Source: Oricola indica (GTDB taxonomy: Bacteria; Pseudomonadota; Alphaproteobacteria; Rhizobiales; Rhizobiaceae). From it: 64,000 nt of DNA. The translations under genes and the position numbers were made by a program. Numbering within the stretch: the first letter of the stretch is position 1; every line of letters starts with the position of its first letter. Below, piece after piece: positions 8,946 through 16,446 of this stretch. The DNA is taken from assembly GCF_019966595.1 (NCBI RefSeq), contig NZ_JAINFJ010000008.1, forward strand, positions 124,001 to 188,000, in the 5' to 3' direction. The notes below the pieces were generated by a model. The model saw only the letters and a program-made list of their open reading frames with translations, made no database searches and had not been told where the DNA came from.

Positions 8946-10208
8946 ATGGCGACTGTTTCCTCCGGTCCGGACACACCCACGCAGGCCGAAGAGGGCCGGC
9001 TGGCCGATAACATCGTCTATTTCGCGCGGACGCTGCGCAAGGCTGGCATGAAGGTCGGCCCCGCTGCGGTGACCGACGCCATCGAAGCGGTGATGGCGGC
9101 GGGAATCGGCTCGCGCGACGACTTCTACTGGACGCTTCATGCGGTTCTCGTCACGCGCCACGAGGACAGTGTCGTCTTCGACGAGGCGTTCAAGCTGTTC
9201 TGGCGCTCGCGCGAACTGATCGAGAAGATGCTGCAGATGTTCTCGCCCAAGGCGCCGGAAACGCGCGAAGCCGAAAAGAAGCGGGCAGGCGAATCCCGCG
9301 TGGCCGATGCGATGTTCGAGGGGCACAAGAAACGCGAGCCCGAGGAACGGCCGCCGGAAATCGAGGTGGACGCCCGAATGACGTTTTCGGGCCGCGAGGT
9401 TCTGCGCGACAAGGATTTCGCGCAGATGTCCGCCGCCGAGCTGGTCGCCGCGAAAAAGGCGATCTCCGAATTGCGGCTGCCGCATGACGAGGTGCGCACG
9501 CGCCGGTTCAAGCCGTCGACCCGCAAGACGCGTGTCGATCCGCGCCGGACCATGCGCCAGGCGATGCGAACCGGGGGCGATCTCGTTATCCCGCAATTCC
9601 GCGAACAGCGCATGGTGCACCCGCCGCTGGTCGTCCTTGCCGACATCTCAGGCTCGATGAGCCAGTATTCGCGTGTGTTCCTGCATTTCCTCCATGCTCT
9701 CACGGAGCATCGCCGCCATGTGCATACATTCCTGTTCGGCACGCGGCTGACCAATGTGACCCGCCAGATGCGCCATCGCGATATCGATATGGCCATCGAG
9801 GACAGTGCCCGGGCGGTGGATGACTGGTCGGGCGGCACGCGCATCGGCGTGACGCTCGCCACCTTCAACCGCCAATGGTCGCGCCGCGTGCTGTCGCAGG
9901 GCGCGATCGTATTGCTGATCACGGACGGTCTGGAGCGCGATGACACCGAGGGACTGCAGCACGAGACCGAACGGCTGCAGAAGTCCTGCCGCCGGCTGAT
10001 CTGGCTGAACCCGCTGCTGCGTTTCGAGGGGTTCCAGGCCAAGGCAAAGGGCGTGCGGGCCATGCTGCCCCATGTCGACGAGTTCCGCCCGGTGCATTCG
10101 CTGAATTCGATCTCGGATCTGTGTCTTGCGCTCGGCGCGGGAACGTCGTCCAATCCACGCATGAAATCGCCCATGCAATGGATGCGCGAACTGGACCGCG
10201 CGGCATGA
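8946..10208 (+). CDS. VWA-domain protein, CoxE-like
   Basis: A 420-residue cytoplasmic protein with a C-terminal CoxE-type von Willebrand factor A domain. The MIDAS metal site DISGSMSQYS is visible near residue 235, with the partner threonine region GGTRIGVTL near 295 and the aspartate region LLITDGLERDD near 320. The N-terminal 200 residues are charged and helical (AEKKRAGESRVADAMFEG). An alternative GTG at 8940 overlaps the ATPase stop. MoxR/VWA pairs act together as metal-insertion or maturation machines; CoxE is needed for the copper-molybdenum centre of CO dehydrogenase. The role here is inferred from the same gene order. Confidence 0.9.
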   Translation: MATVSSGPDTPTQAEEGRLADNIVYFARTLRKAGMKVGPAAVTDAIEAVMAAGIGSRDDFYWTLHAVLVTRHEDSVVFDEAFKLFWRSRELIEKMLQMFSPKAPETREAEKKRAGESRVADAMFEGHKKREPEERPPEIEVDARMTFSGREVLRDKDFAQMSAAELVAAKKAISELRLPHDEVRTRRFKPSTRKTRVDPRRTMRQAMRTGGDLVIPQFREQRMVHPPLVVLADISGSMSQYSRVFLHFLHALTEHRRHVHTFLFGTRLTNVTRQMRHRDIDMAIEDSARAVDDWSGGTRIGVTLATFNRQWSRRVLSQGAIVLLITDGLERDDTEGLQHETERLQKSCRRLIWLNPLLRFEGFQAKAKGVRAMLPHVDEFRPVHSLNSISDLCLALGAGTSSNPRMKSPMQWMRELDRAA

Positions 10209-10227
10209 CGGGGTGGGAGGACAGCAA

Positions 10228-10554
10228 ATGAGCGAACAGTTTCATGACGATCCGCTGAAGGTGGCGGAAGCCTGGATGGGCGAGGGACGCCCTGTCGCCG
10301 TCGCCACCGTTGTCGAGACATGGGGGTCCGCGCCGCGCCCGGTCGGTAGCCATTTGGTGATCGACGCGGACTCGAATTTCGAGGGCTCGGTGTCGGGCGG
10401 CTGCGTCGAGGGCGCGGTTATCGCCGATGCGCTCGATGTGATCGAGACGGGCGAGCCGAAAATGCTCGAATTCGGCGTTGCCGACGAGACGGCCTGGCGT
10501 GTTGGCCTGTCCTGCGGCGGGCGCATTCGCGTTTATGTCGAGCGTATCGGGTAG
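10228..10554 (+). CDS. XdhC/CoxI-domain protein (N-terminal half)
   Basis: A 108-residue protein; the ATG at 10228 has a GGGAGG box 6 nt upstream, better than the GTG at 10213. It holds the XdhC_CoxI domain (PF02625): VATVVETWGSAPRPVGSHLVI near 22-42, then GSVSGGCVEGAV near 52, whose cysteine is thought to bind molybdenum cofactor, and LSCGGRIRVYVE at the end. XdhC binds Moco, promotes its sulfuration and hands it to xanthine dehydrogenase-family enzymes. Here the protein is split: the Rossmann half is a separate gene 6 nt downstream. Confidence 0.9.
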   Translation: MSEQFHDDPLKVAEAWMGEGRPVAVATVVETWGSAPRPVGSHLVIDADSNFEGSVSGGCVEGAVIADALDVIETGEPKMLEFGVADETAWRVGLSCGGRIRVYVERIG

Positions 10555-10560
10555 ACCGCC

Positions 10561-11265
10561 ATGGATCCGCTTTCGCTGAAGAAACTGAATGCCGCCCGCG
10601 CCGCGCGCGAAGCGATTGCCCTGGTGACGGATCTTGGCGATGGCCGGGATCGTGTCGTCAAGGAAGGCGATCCCGTCGCCGGGGAGCTTGGAGATGCACT
10701 CGCGAGGACTTTTCAGACCGGCAAGTCCGGCGTCGTGACGGTCGATGGGCGCGATTTCTTCATCAATGTCCACTTGCCGCCGCCCCGCCTGGTCGTGATC
10801 GGCGCGGTCCATATCAGCCAGGCGATGGCCCCGATGGCGGCGCTTGCCGGCTACGACATGGAGATCATCGATCCGCGCACCGCTTTCGCCACGCCGGAAC
10901 GGTTCGAGGGCGTGCGCCTCGACGACGATTGGCCGGAGGATGTGCTGAAGCTGCGCCCGCTCGATCCCTATTGCGCGCTGTGCGCCGTCACGCACGATCC
11001 CAAGATCGACGACTATCCGCTAAAGGCCGCGCTGGAGGCGAAATGCTTCTATGTCGGTGCGCTCGGCAGCCGCAAGACGCATGGAAAACGGGTCGAGCGC
11101 CTTCTGGCGGAAGGCGTGCCACAGGCGGCGATCGACACCATTGCGGCCCCGATCGGGCTCGATATCGGCGCGTCCAGCCCGGCGGAGATCGCGGTGGCGG
11201 TGCTCGCCCAGGTGATCGAGGCGTTCCGCAAGCGCGAAATCGTGTCAGGCAAGGCGGCCGCCTGA
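10561..11265 (+). CDS. XdhC Rossmann-domain protein (C-terminal half)
   Basis: A 234-residue protein with the XdhC_C domain (PF13478). The dinucleotide-fold strand RLVVIGAVHISQAMAPMA lies near residues 76-93, followed by MEIIDPRTAFATPERF, TPDPYCALCAVTHDPKIDD-like CAVTHDPKID near 140 and the conserved YVGALGSRKTHGKR near 162. The first 65 residues look like a degenerate remnant of the XdhC N-domain. Together with the preceding gene it forms a complete XdhC-type molybdenum cofactor chaperone. In this variant the usual GGGHVG of the Rossmann turn reads GAVHIS. Confidence 0.88.
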   Translation: MDPLSLKKLNAARAAREAIALVTDLGDGRDRVVKEGDPVAGELGDALARTFQTGKSGVVTVDGRDFFINVHLPPPRLVVIGAVHISQAMAPMAALAGYDMEIIDPRTAFATPERFEGVRLDDDWPEDVLKLRPLDPYCALCAVTHDPKIDDYPLKAALEAKCFYVGALGSRKTHGKRVERLLAEGVPQAAIDTIAAPIGLDIGASSPAEIAVAVLAQVIEAFRKREIVSGKAAA

Positions 11266-11268
11266 GCC

Positions 11269-12303
11269 ATGTGGTTCGGAACCCGCCCGCTCGACGACGC
11301 CGACGATCTGGTTGGCGCGACGCTCGCTCATTCCATCCAGATCGCGCCGCGCAGGAAATTGCGCAAGGGGCATGTGCTGACGCCGGAAAGCCTTGTGGCG
11401 ATCGGTGAAGCCGGCATCGGCGAAATCACCGTCGCGATCCCCGAAGCCGGCGACATGACAGAGGACGCGGCGGCCGGACATATCGCGGATGTCTTCGCGC
11501 TGGAGGGATTCCGACGCGAGGATGTCGGCACCGGGCGCGTGAACTTTCACGCGGCGGCGGATGGTGTTCTCGTTGTCGCGCCCGGGCGCATCGATGCGCT
11601 GAATACCGTCGATCCGGCGATCACGCTGGCCACCTTGCCGAACCATTCGCCGGTCCGCGAGGGCCAGATGATCGCGACCGTGAAGATTATTCCTTTCGCC
11701 GTCGATGGCGCTCTGGTCGAGAAGGCCGCAGCCGAGGTGACGGCGCCCGACACGATCCGTGTCCATCCGTTCCGCCGGGGTTTGAAGGTCGCGATGATCC
11801 AGACGCGTGTGAAGGGAACGAAGTCTTCCATGCTGGACAAGACGTGGCGGATAACGAATGCGCGCCTGGAAAGCATGCACGCCGTGATGACGGATGAAAG
11901 CCGCACCGACCACGCCGTCGCACCGCTCGCCGAGGAAATCGCCGCGCAGATCGCGGAAAACGATATCGTGCTGGTGTTCGGCGCGTCCGCCGTGACCGAC
12001 CCGCGCGACGTGGTGCCAAAGGCGATCGAGCAGGCGGGCGGCGCTATCCTGCATGTCGGCATGCCGGTCGACCCCGGTAACCTGCTCGTGCTGGGCGAGA
12101 TTGGCGGAAAGCCGGTAATCGGTGCGCCGGGTTGCGCGCGCAGCCCAAAGGAAAACGGGTTCGACTGGGTCATGCGGCGGCTGTGTGCCGGCATCGCGGT
12201 GAAGGGCGACGATATCGTTTCGATGGGCGTCGGCGGCCTGCTGACGGAAATCCCGATCCGTCCGCATCCGCGTGAACGCCAGGCGCCCGAATCAGATAAA
12301 TGA
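11269..12303 (+). CDS. molybdopterin-binding protein (MoCF_biosynth domain)
   Basis: A 344-residue protein. The N-terminal half (MWFGTRPLDDADDLVGATLAH, then RKLRKGHVLTPESL) resembles the SAF-like/MoeA-related region of proteins placed beside CoxD/CoxE genes. The C-terminal half is a MogA/MoeA-type molybdopterin-binding domain with NDIVLVFGASAVTDPRDVVP near 225 and GKPVIGAPGCARSPKENGFD near 280. It probably handles the pyranopterin during cofactor insertion or modification. It starts 3 nt after the XdhC gene and overlaps the next gene by ATGA, so the four to five genes form one operon. Confidence 0.85.
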   Translation: MWFGTRPLDDADDLVGATLAHSIQIAPRRKLRKGHVLTPESLVAIGEAGIGEITVAIPEAGDMTEDAAAGHIADVFALEGFRREDVGTGRVNFHAAADGVLVVAPGRIDALNTVDPAITLATLPNHSPVREGQMIATVKIIPFAVDGALVEKAAAEVTAPDTIRVHPFRRGLKVAMIQTRVKGTKSSMLDKTWRITNARLESMHAVMTDESRTDHAVAPLAEEIAAQIAENDIVLVFGASAVTDPRDVVPKAIEQAGGAILHVGMPVDPGNLLVLGEIGGKPVIGAPGCARSPKENGFDWVMRRLCAGIAVKGDDIVSMGVGGLLTEIPIRPHPRERQAPESDK

Positions 12304-12932
12304 CGGTGGAACGAAGACGTCCGGAAAACGCCGCCTCCGTTCTGCTCGCCGCCGGGCTGTCGCGGCGCATGGGCACGCGCAACAAGCTGCTGGAAGAAAT
12401 CGAGCCGGGTGTGCCGGTCATCCGGCGCAGTGCCGAGCGGGCGTTGGCGAGCGCGCCGCGACCGCTTTATGTCGTGACGGGACACGAGGCGAACAGGGTG
12501 CGCGACGCGCTTGCCGGCCTCGACTGCCGCTTCGTCCACAATGCCGGCTTTGCGGAAGGCCTGTCCGGCTCGATCCGGGAGGGGTTCAGATGCGCCATGG
12601 GTGAGGGGGCGTCGGGCGTCCTTGTCCTGCTCGGCGATATGCCTTTTCTTCCCGTCGAGGCTCTCGACGCCGTGCTTGGCGCGGCTGCGGACGATGCGGA
12701 GAAGGTGGTGCAGGCGGTGCATGAAGGCCGGCCCGCGCATCCCGTCTGGCTCCCGGCGCGCATCGCGGACACGATCGATGCACTGAAGGGCGACCGGGGC
12801 GTGCGCAGCCTGCTCGCGGCCAATAACGAAACGATGGTGGCGGTGGAAACCGGGCCGGACGGCGCGCTTGACCTCGACACGCCGGAGGACATGGCGAGGG
12901 CGCGTGCGCGGACTGCCGTTTCCGGCAATTGA
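12300..12932 (+). CDS. MocA-like molybdenum cofactor nucleotidyltransferase
   Basis: A 210-residue NTP-transferase (MobA-like, PF12804). The nucleotide-binding signature LLAAGLSRRMGTRNKLL is at residues 16-32, the metal aspartate region VLLGDMPFLP near 116 and HPVWLPAR near 148. MocA adds CMP to molybdopterin to make the cytosine dinucleotide form used by xanthine dehydrogenase-family enzymes; MobA makes the guanine form. The neighbouring CoxD/CoxE/XdhC genes favour the cytosine form (inference). Its ATG overlaps the stop of the previous gene by 4 nt, and it ends the operon. Confidence 0.87.
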   Translation: MTVERRRPENAASVLLAAGLSRRMGTRNKLLEEIEPGVPVIRRSAERALASAPRPLYVVTGHEANRVRDALAGLDCRFVHNAGFAEGLSGSIREGFRCAMGEGASGVLVLLGDMPFLPVEALDAVLGAAADDAEKVVQAVHEGRPAHPVWLPARIADTIDALKGDRGVRSLLAANNETMVAVETGPDGALDLDTPEDMARARARTAVSGN

Positions 12933-12983
12933 AACGCTTTGCGGAACGGTTCTAGGGTTCGCGCCATGAAATGGAGGCGGACG

Positions 12984-13895
12984 ATGATTCTACCTGGCGT
13001 GAGGAAACCGACGGCGCGTCTCTTGTCGGCCGCTCTCTTCATCGTCGCCTTCGCCGCGTTGGCTACGGCTCCCGCCGGGGCGTTTGAGCTGAAGCCCTTC
13101 AAGGATCGCCTTTTCGCCTATCCGGGCACATTGGAGAGCCGTGACGGCGGGGCGTATATCACGGTCGACTACCGCGAATTGCGCGATATCAACAAGCGCG
13201 ACCAGGTGCCCGAACGACGCGTCAACCGGCGCTACGTGGACCTTGCGCCGAAGAAGTACCAATCCGAGCAGGCGCTGCAGACGGCGGCTGGCGAGATCCG
13301 GTTCTTCGTCGTCGGCAATCCCGTCAATACGCGCCTCGTGACAGTCTATGTCCACGGGCGCGGCGGCGACCGCAGCCAGGGCGTCAACGACTTCTCATTC
13401 GGTGGCAATTTCAACCGCATCAAGAACCTGATGGTGCGCAACAGCGGGATCTACATCACGCCGGATGGCGGCGATCTCGGCGACATGGCGGCCGCGCGAA
13501 TCCGGCTTTTGCTGGAAGCGGTGTTCCGGCAGGTGCCGGGCGCGCGGGTTGTCCTGGCCTGCGGCTCGGCGGGTGGTGCGGTCTGCCACTCGCTGGCGCA
13601 TGTCGATCAGGTCGCGATGCGCCTGGCGGGCATTGCGCTGCTCGGCTCCTTCGGCAGCGACGCCTTTGTCGGCTCGGCCGCTTATCGCAACCGCGTGCCG
13701 GTCTTCATCGCGCATGGCGGTTCGGATTCCGTCATTCCCGTGCAGGGCGTCGAAGCCTTCTACCGCACCTTGCGCGGAACGCAGGGCTATCCCGTGCGCA
13801 TGGTGCGGTTCGAAACCGGCGGCCATGGCACGCCAATCCGCATGACCGACTGGCGCGACATGATCAACTGGATGCTGTCAGCGCGGTCGGGCTGA
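12984..13895 (+). CDS. secreted alpha/beta hydrolase
   Basis: A 303-residue exported protein. The ATG at 12984 has GGAGG 6 nt upstream and leads into a signal peptide (RLLSAALFIVAFAALATAPAGA, cleavage before FELKPF). An ATG at 12966 is also in frame. The hydrolase core shows TVYVHGRGGDRSQG near 125, the nucleophile elbow LACGSAGGAVCHS near 185, an acid segment FIAHGGSDSVIP near 235 and GGHGTPIRM near 280. The nucleophile motif is G-S-A-G-G. Substrate is unknown. It follows the molybdenum maturation operon by about 50 nt but has its own start signals. Confidence 0.75.
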   Translation: MILPGVRKPTARLLSAALFIVAFAALATAPAGAFELKPFKDRLFAYPGTLESRDGGAYITVDYRELRDINKRDQVPERRVNRRYVDLAPKKYQSEQALQTAAGEIRFFVVGNPVNTRLVTVYVHGRGGDRSQGVNDFSFGGNFNRIKNLMVRNSGIYITPDGGDLGDMAAARIRLLLEAVFRQVPGARVVLACGSAGGAVCHSLAHVDQVAMRLAGIALLGSFGSDAFVGSAAYRNRVPVFIAHGGSDSVIPVQGVEAFYRTLRGTQGYPVRMVRFETGGHGTPIRMTDWRDMINWMLSARSG

Positions 13896-14136
13896 GAAGC
13901 CTTCTTACGAGTGCTTAGCCTGAGAATCGGCGGCGTGCTGCCGCTCGTTCATCGGCGCATTATTCACCCGAGAGTGCACATTTGCGCGGCAGTCCTGTCC
14001 GGGAATTTTTCTCGGAAATTTTCGACTTGATTTTTTCGGCGGTGAAGTTCGCGTTGAAAGAATTCCGTTAAATATCTGAAATATAGAGATTAAATGAAAT
14101 CGTGAAAGAGGCCTCCCGGAATGCGGCCAACCCGTA

Positions 14137-14165
14137 TTGACAACGGGATTTCGTCTTGCTTCCAT
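14137..14165 (+). promoter_or_regulatory. possible promoter of the sugar operon
   Basis: The 361-nt gap 13896-14256 holds no convincing gene. It is AT-rich around 14030-14105. TTGACA at 14137-14142 is a perfect -35 box; the best -10 at the right spacing (about 14160-14165) is poor, as is common in alphaproteobacteria. A ribosome site (CAGGGAGG) sits just before the binding-protein ATG at 14257. Confidence 0.35.
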
Positions 14166-14176
14166 CAATCAGCAGA

Positions 14177-14193
14177 TGTGCAAAAATTGCTCA
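14177..14193. promoter_or_regulatory. candidate operator for the SorC-type regulator
   Basis: TGTGCAA-AAA-TTGCTCA is an inverted repeat with 6 of 7 arm positions matching. It sits just downstream of the putative -10 and about 63 nt before the first gene of the sugar operon. SorC/DeoR-type sugar sensors bind such palindromes near promoters they control, and the operon encodes one (17964-18968). The link is inferred. Confidence 0.35.
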
Positions 14194-14256
14194 TTTGTTG
14201 ATTTGTCGGAGGCAAGTCGAAGAAACCGGAGACCGTATCTCCCAGGGAGGATCTTT

Positions 14257-15246
14257 ATGAAGACTCGTCGCAATGCAATGAAACTGTTCGCAACCGCAGC
14301 ATCGGCTGCGATGCTCGTCGCCGGTGCCGGCATGACGTCCGCGATGGCCGATGGCCTGAAAATCGGCTTCAGCCAGGTTACGCTTCAGTCCCCGTTCTAT
14401 GTGCAGTTGAAGAACGGCGCCGAGGCGGCCGCAGAGGCAGGTGGCGACACGCTCATCTTCCTCGATGCCAACGGTGACGTGAGCAAACAGAACAACGATA
14501 TCCAGGACCTGATCACGCAGGGCGTGGATGCAATCATCATCAACCCGGTCAATCCGGACGCCGTGGTTCCGTCGCTGGAAGCAGCCGATGCAGCCGGCAT
14601 TCCGGTCATCACGGTCGACCGCAGCGTTCGCGAAGGCATCGTCGTCGCGCATATCGGTCGTGACAACGTCGCGATGGGATCGATGGTCGGCGAAGCGGTC
14701 AAGGCTCGCCTTGCCGCAGACGGCGTCGAAGGCGCCAAGATCATCGAAATCCAGGGCGATGCCGGTGGCGCGGTCATGATGGATCGTCGCGATGGCTTCC
14801 ATGCCGCCATGGAAGGCTCGGGCCACGAGATCGTTGCAGGCCCTTACGCCGAATACATCCGCGCGAACGCCGTTGTCGCCATGCAGGACCTGCTGCAGGC
14901 CAACCCCGATGTCCAGGTCGTCTACGCACACAATGACGACATGGCCCTCGGTGCTCTGCAGGTTCTCCAGGAAAGCGGCCGTGACGACGTTCTCGTCGCC
15001 GGCGTGGACGGCCTGTCCGAAGCTCTGGAAGTGATGGCGACCGGTGGCAACTACGTGGCGACCGCGCTGAACGATCCGCAGTATCTCGGTGATGTGACGA
15101 TCCAGGTGGCGCGTGAAGCGATCGCCGGATCGGACGTGCCGGAATTCGTCGATGCGGGCTCCAAGGCCGTGACCAAGGACAATGTCGAAGACTTCCCCCG
15201 TGACGGCCTCTTTGCCGAATACCGGCCGGAAATCAATTTCGAGTAA
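14257..15246 (+). CDS. sugar ABC transporter substrate-binding protein (RbsB-like)
   Basis: A 329-residue periplasmic protein, first gene of the operon. The ATG at 14257 has GGGAGG upstream and opens a signal peptide (MKLFATAASAAMLVAGAGM, cleavage after AMA). The type I sugar-binding fold is shown by KIGFSQVTLQSPFYVQLK, DLITQGVDAIIINPVNPDAV, ITVDRSVREGIVVAHIG and YAHNDDMALGALQ. These align with ribose-binding protein and relatives that bind pentoses, hexoses or polyols. A strong hairpin follows the gene, probably raising its expression over the transporter genes. It would feed the ATPase and permease encoded at 18965-21452. Confidence 0.92.
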   Translation: MKTRRNAMKLFATAASAAMLVAGAGMTSAMADGLKIGFSQVTLQSPFYVQLKNGAEAAAEAGGDTLIFLDANGDVSKQNNDIQDLITQGVDAIIINPVNPDAVVPSLEAADAAGIPVITVDRSVREGIVVAHIGRDNVAMGSMVGEAVKARLAADGVEGAKIIEIQGDAGGAVMMDRRDGFHAAMEGSGHEIVAGPYAEYIRANAVVAMQDLLQANPDVQVVYAHNDDMALGALQVLQESGRDDVLVAGVDGLSEALEVMATGGNYVATALNDPQYLGDVTIQVAREAIAGSDVPEFVDAGSKAVTKDNVEDFPRDGLFAEYRPEINFE

Positions 15247-15256
15247 TCCATACCGG

Positions 15257-15284
15257 GAGGGCGGAGCGAAGTCGTTCCGCCCTC
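15257..15284 (+). terminator. intercistronic hairpin after the binding-protein gene
   Basis: GAGGGCGGA (15257-15265) pairs perfectly with TCCGCCCTC (15276-15284), and the intervening bases extend the stem towards a 4-nt loop. No U-tract follows, so it is more likely an mRNA-stabilising or partial attenuation element than a full terminator. Such hairpins behind binding-protein genes allow higher expression of the first gene. Confidence 0.6.
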
Positions 15285-15351
15285 GACCCAACCGCCCAGC
15301 GTGCATGACTGCGCGGCGGAAACCCCGCGAAATTCAAGGAGTGTGCCCGCG

Positions 15352-16374
15352 ATGCGTGCTGCTGTCCTCTATGCGCCCGGAGACATCCGTCTCGAGAACG
15401 TGCCCGATCCCGAGCCCAAGAACGGTCATGTGATTGTCAAAGTCGAGGCCGTCGGCGTCTGCGGATCCGATTTCCCGCGCATGCTGATCAAGGGCGCTCA
15501 CAAGATGCCGCTGATATGCGGGCATGAATTTTGCGGTCGCATCGTTTCGCTCTCGCCCGATGTGTCGGGCTTCGAGAAGGACGAACTCGTCGCGATCCCG
15601 CCGATGCTTCCCTGCTACGAATGCGACCAGTGCCAGCGCGGCCAGTTTTCCCGTTGCAGGAACTACGACTATTTCGGTTCGCGCCGCGATGGTGCCTATG
15701 CCGAATATGTCAGCGTACCCGTATCGAACCTCATCAAGGCCTCCCAAGACCTCGATCCCCGCGCCATCGCCATGACGGATCCTGCTTCCATCGCGTTGCA
15801 TGCGATCTGGAAAGGCGGTGGCGTGACGGCGGGCGATATCGGCGGCGTGGTCGGATGCGGACCGATCGGCCTTTTTGCCATACAGTGGCTGAAGCTCATG
15901 GGCGCGAGCGAAGTTGTCGCGATCGATGTCTCGCCGGAGAAACTCGAGATGGCGCGCCGGGCCGGCGCGACGCATACAGCGCTCGGCAGCGACGACCTGT
16001 CCGAATTACCGCTGTGCAACCTGATCGTCGAGGCGGCCGGCCATCCCAGCTCGATCAACCCGGCGATCCGCCTCGCGGCGCCCGGTGGCCATGCCGTGTT
16101 CATCGGCATCCCGGTCGGCGAAGTCGAGCTCAAGAATGCGACATTCCAGCATTTTCTGCGTCAGGAAGTTTCGCTGCATGGCGCCTGGAATTCCTTTGGC
16201 GCGCCGTTCCCCGGACCGCAATGGTCCGTTACGCTCGACAAGCTCGCATCCGGCGCGCTCGAATGGGAATTCATGATCAGCCATGAACTGCCGCTGGAGG
16301 ATCTGCCCGGTTTCTTCGAGCGGTTGAAGACGGACAAGTCTCTGCATTACAGCAAGATCATGTTCCGCCCCTGA
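15352..16374 (+). CDS. zinc-dependent alcohol/polyol dehydrogenase (GatD-like)
   Basis: A 340-residue medium-chain dehydrogenase. Start MRAAVLYAPGDIRLE is the family start; AAGGAG lies upstream. The catalytic zinc site appears as VGVCGSDFPRM near residue 37 and CGHEFCGRIV near 57. The structural zinc cysteines are CYECDQCQRGQFSRC near 89-103, and the nucleotide fold is GVVGCGPIGLFAIQ near 166. Relatives oxidise galactitol-1-phosphate, sorbitol or xylitol with NAD. In this operon it probably oxidises the imported polyol or its phosphate ahead of or after the FGGY kinase step (inference). Confidence 0.88.
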   Translation: MRAAVLYAPGDIRLENVPDPEPKNGHVIVKVEAVGVCGSDFPRMLIKGAHKMPLICGHEFCGRIVSLSPDVSGFEKDELVAIPPMLPCYECDQCQRGQFSRCRNYDYFGSRRDGAYAEYVSVPVSNLIKASQDLDPRAIAMTDPASIALHAIWKGGGVTAGDIGGVVGCGPIGLFAIQWLKLMGASEVVAIDVSPEKLEMARRAGATHTALGSDDLSELPLCNLIVEAAGHPSSINPAIRLAAPGGHAVFIGIPVGEVELKNATFQHFLRQEVSLHGAWNSFGAPFPGPQWSVTLDKLASGALEWEFMISHELPLEDLPGFFERLKTDKSLHYSKIMFRP

Positions 16375-16446
16375 CGGGCGCACATGCTTGCAACCCGGCG
16401 ACCGCGACGACAATAAGAACAACGCCAGTGCAGGGGAGGTGCCTCA

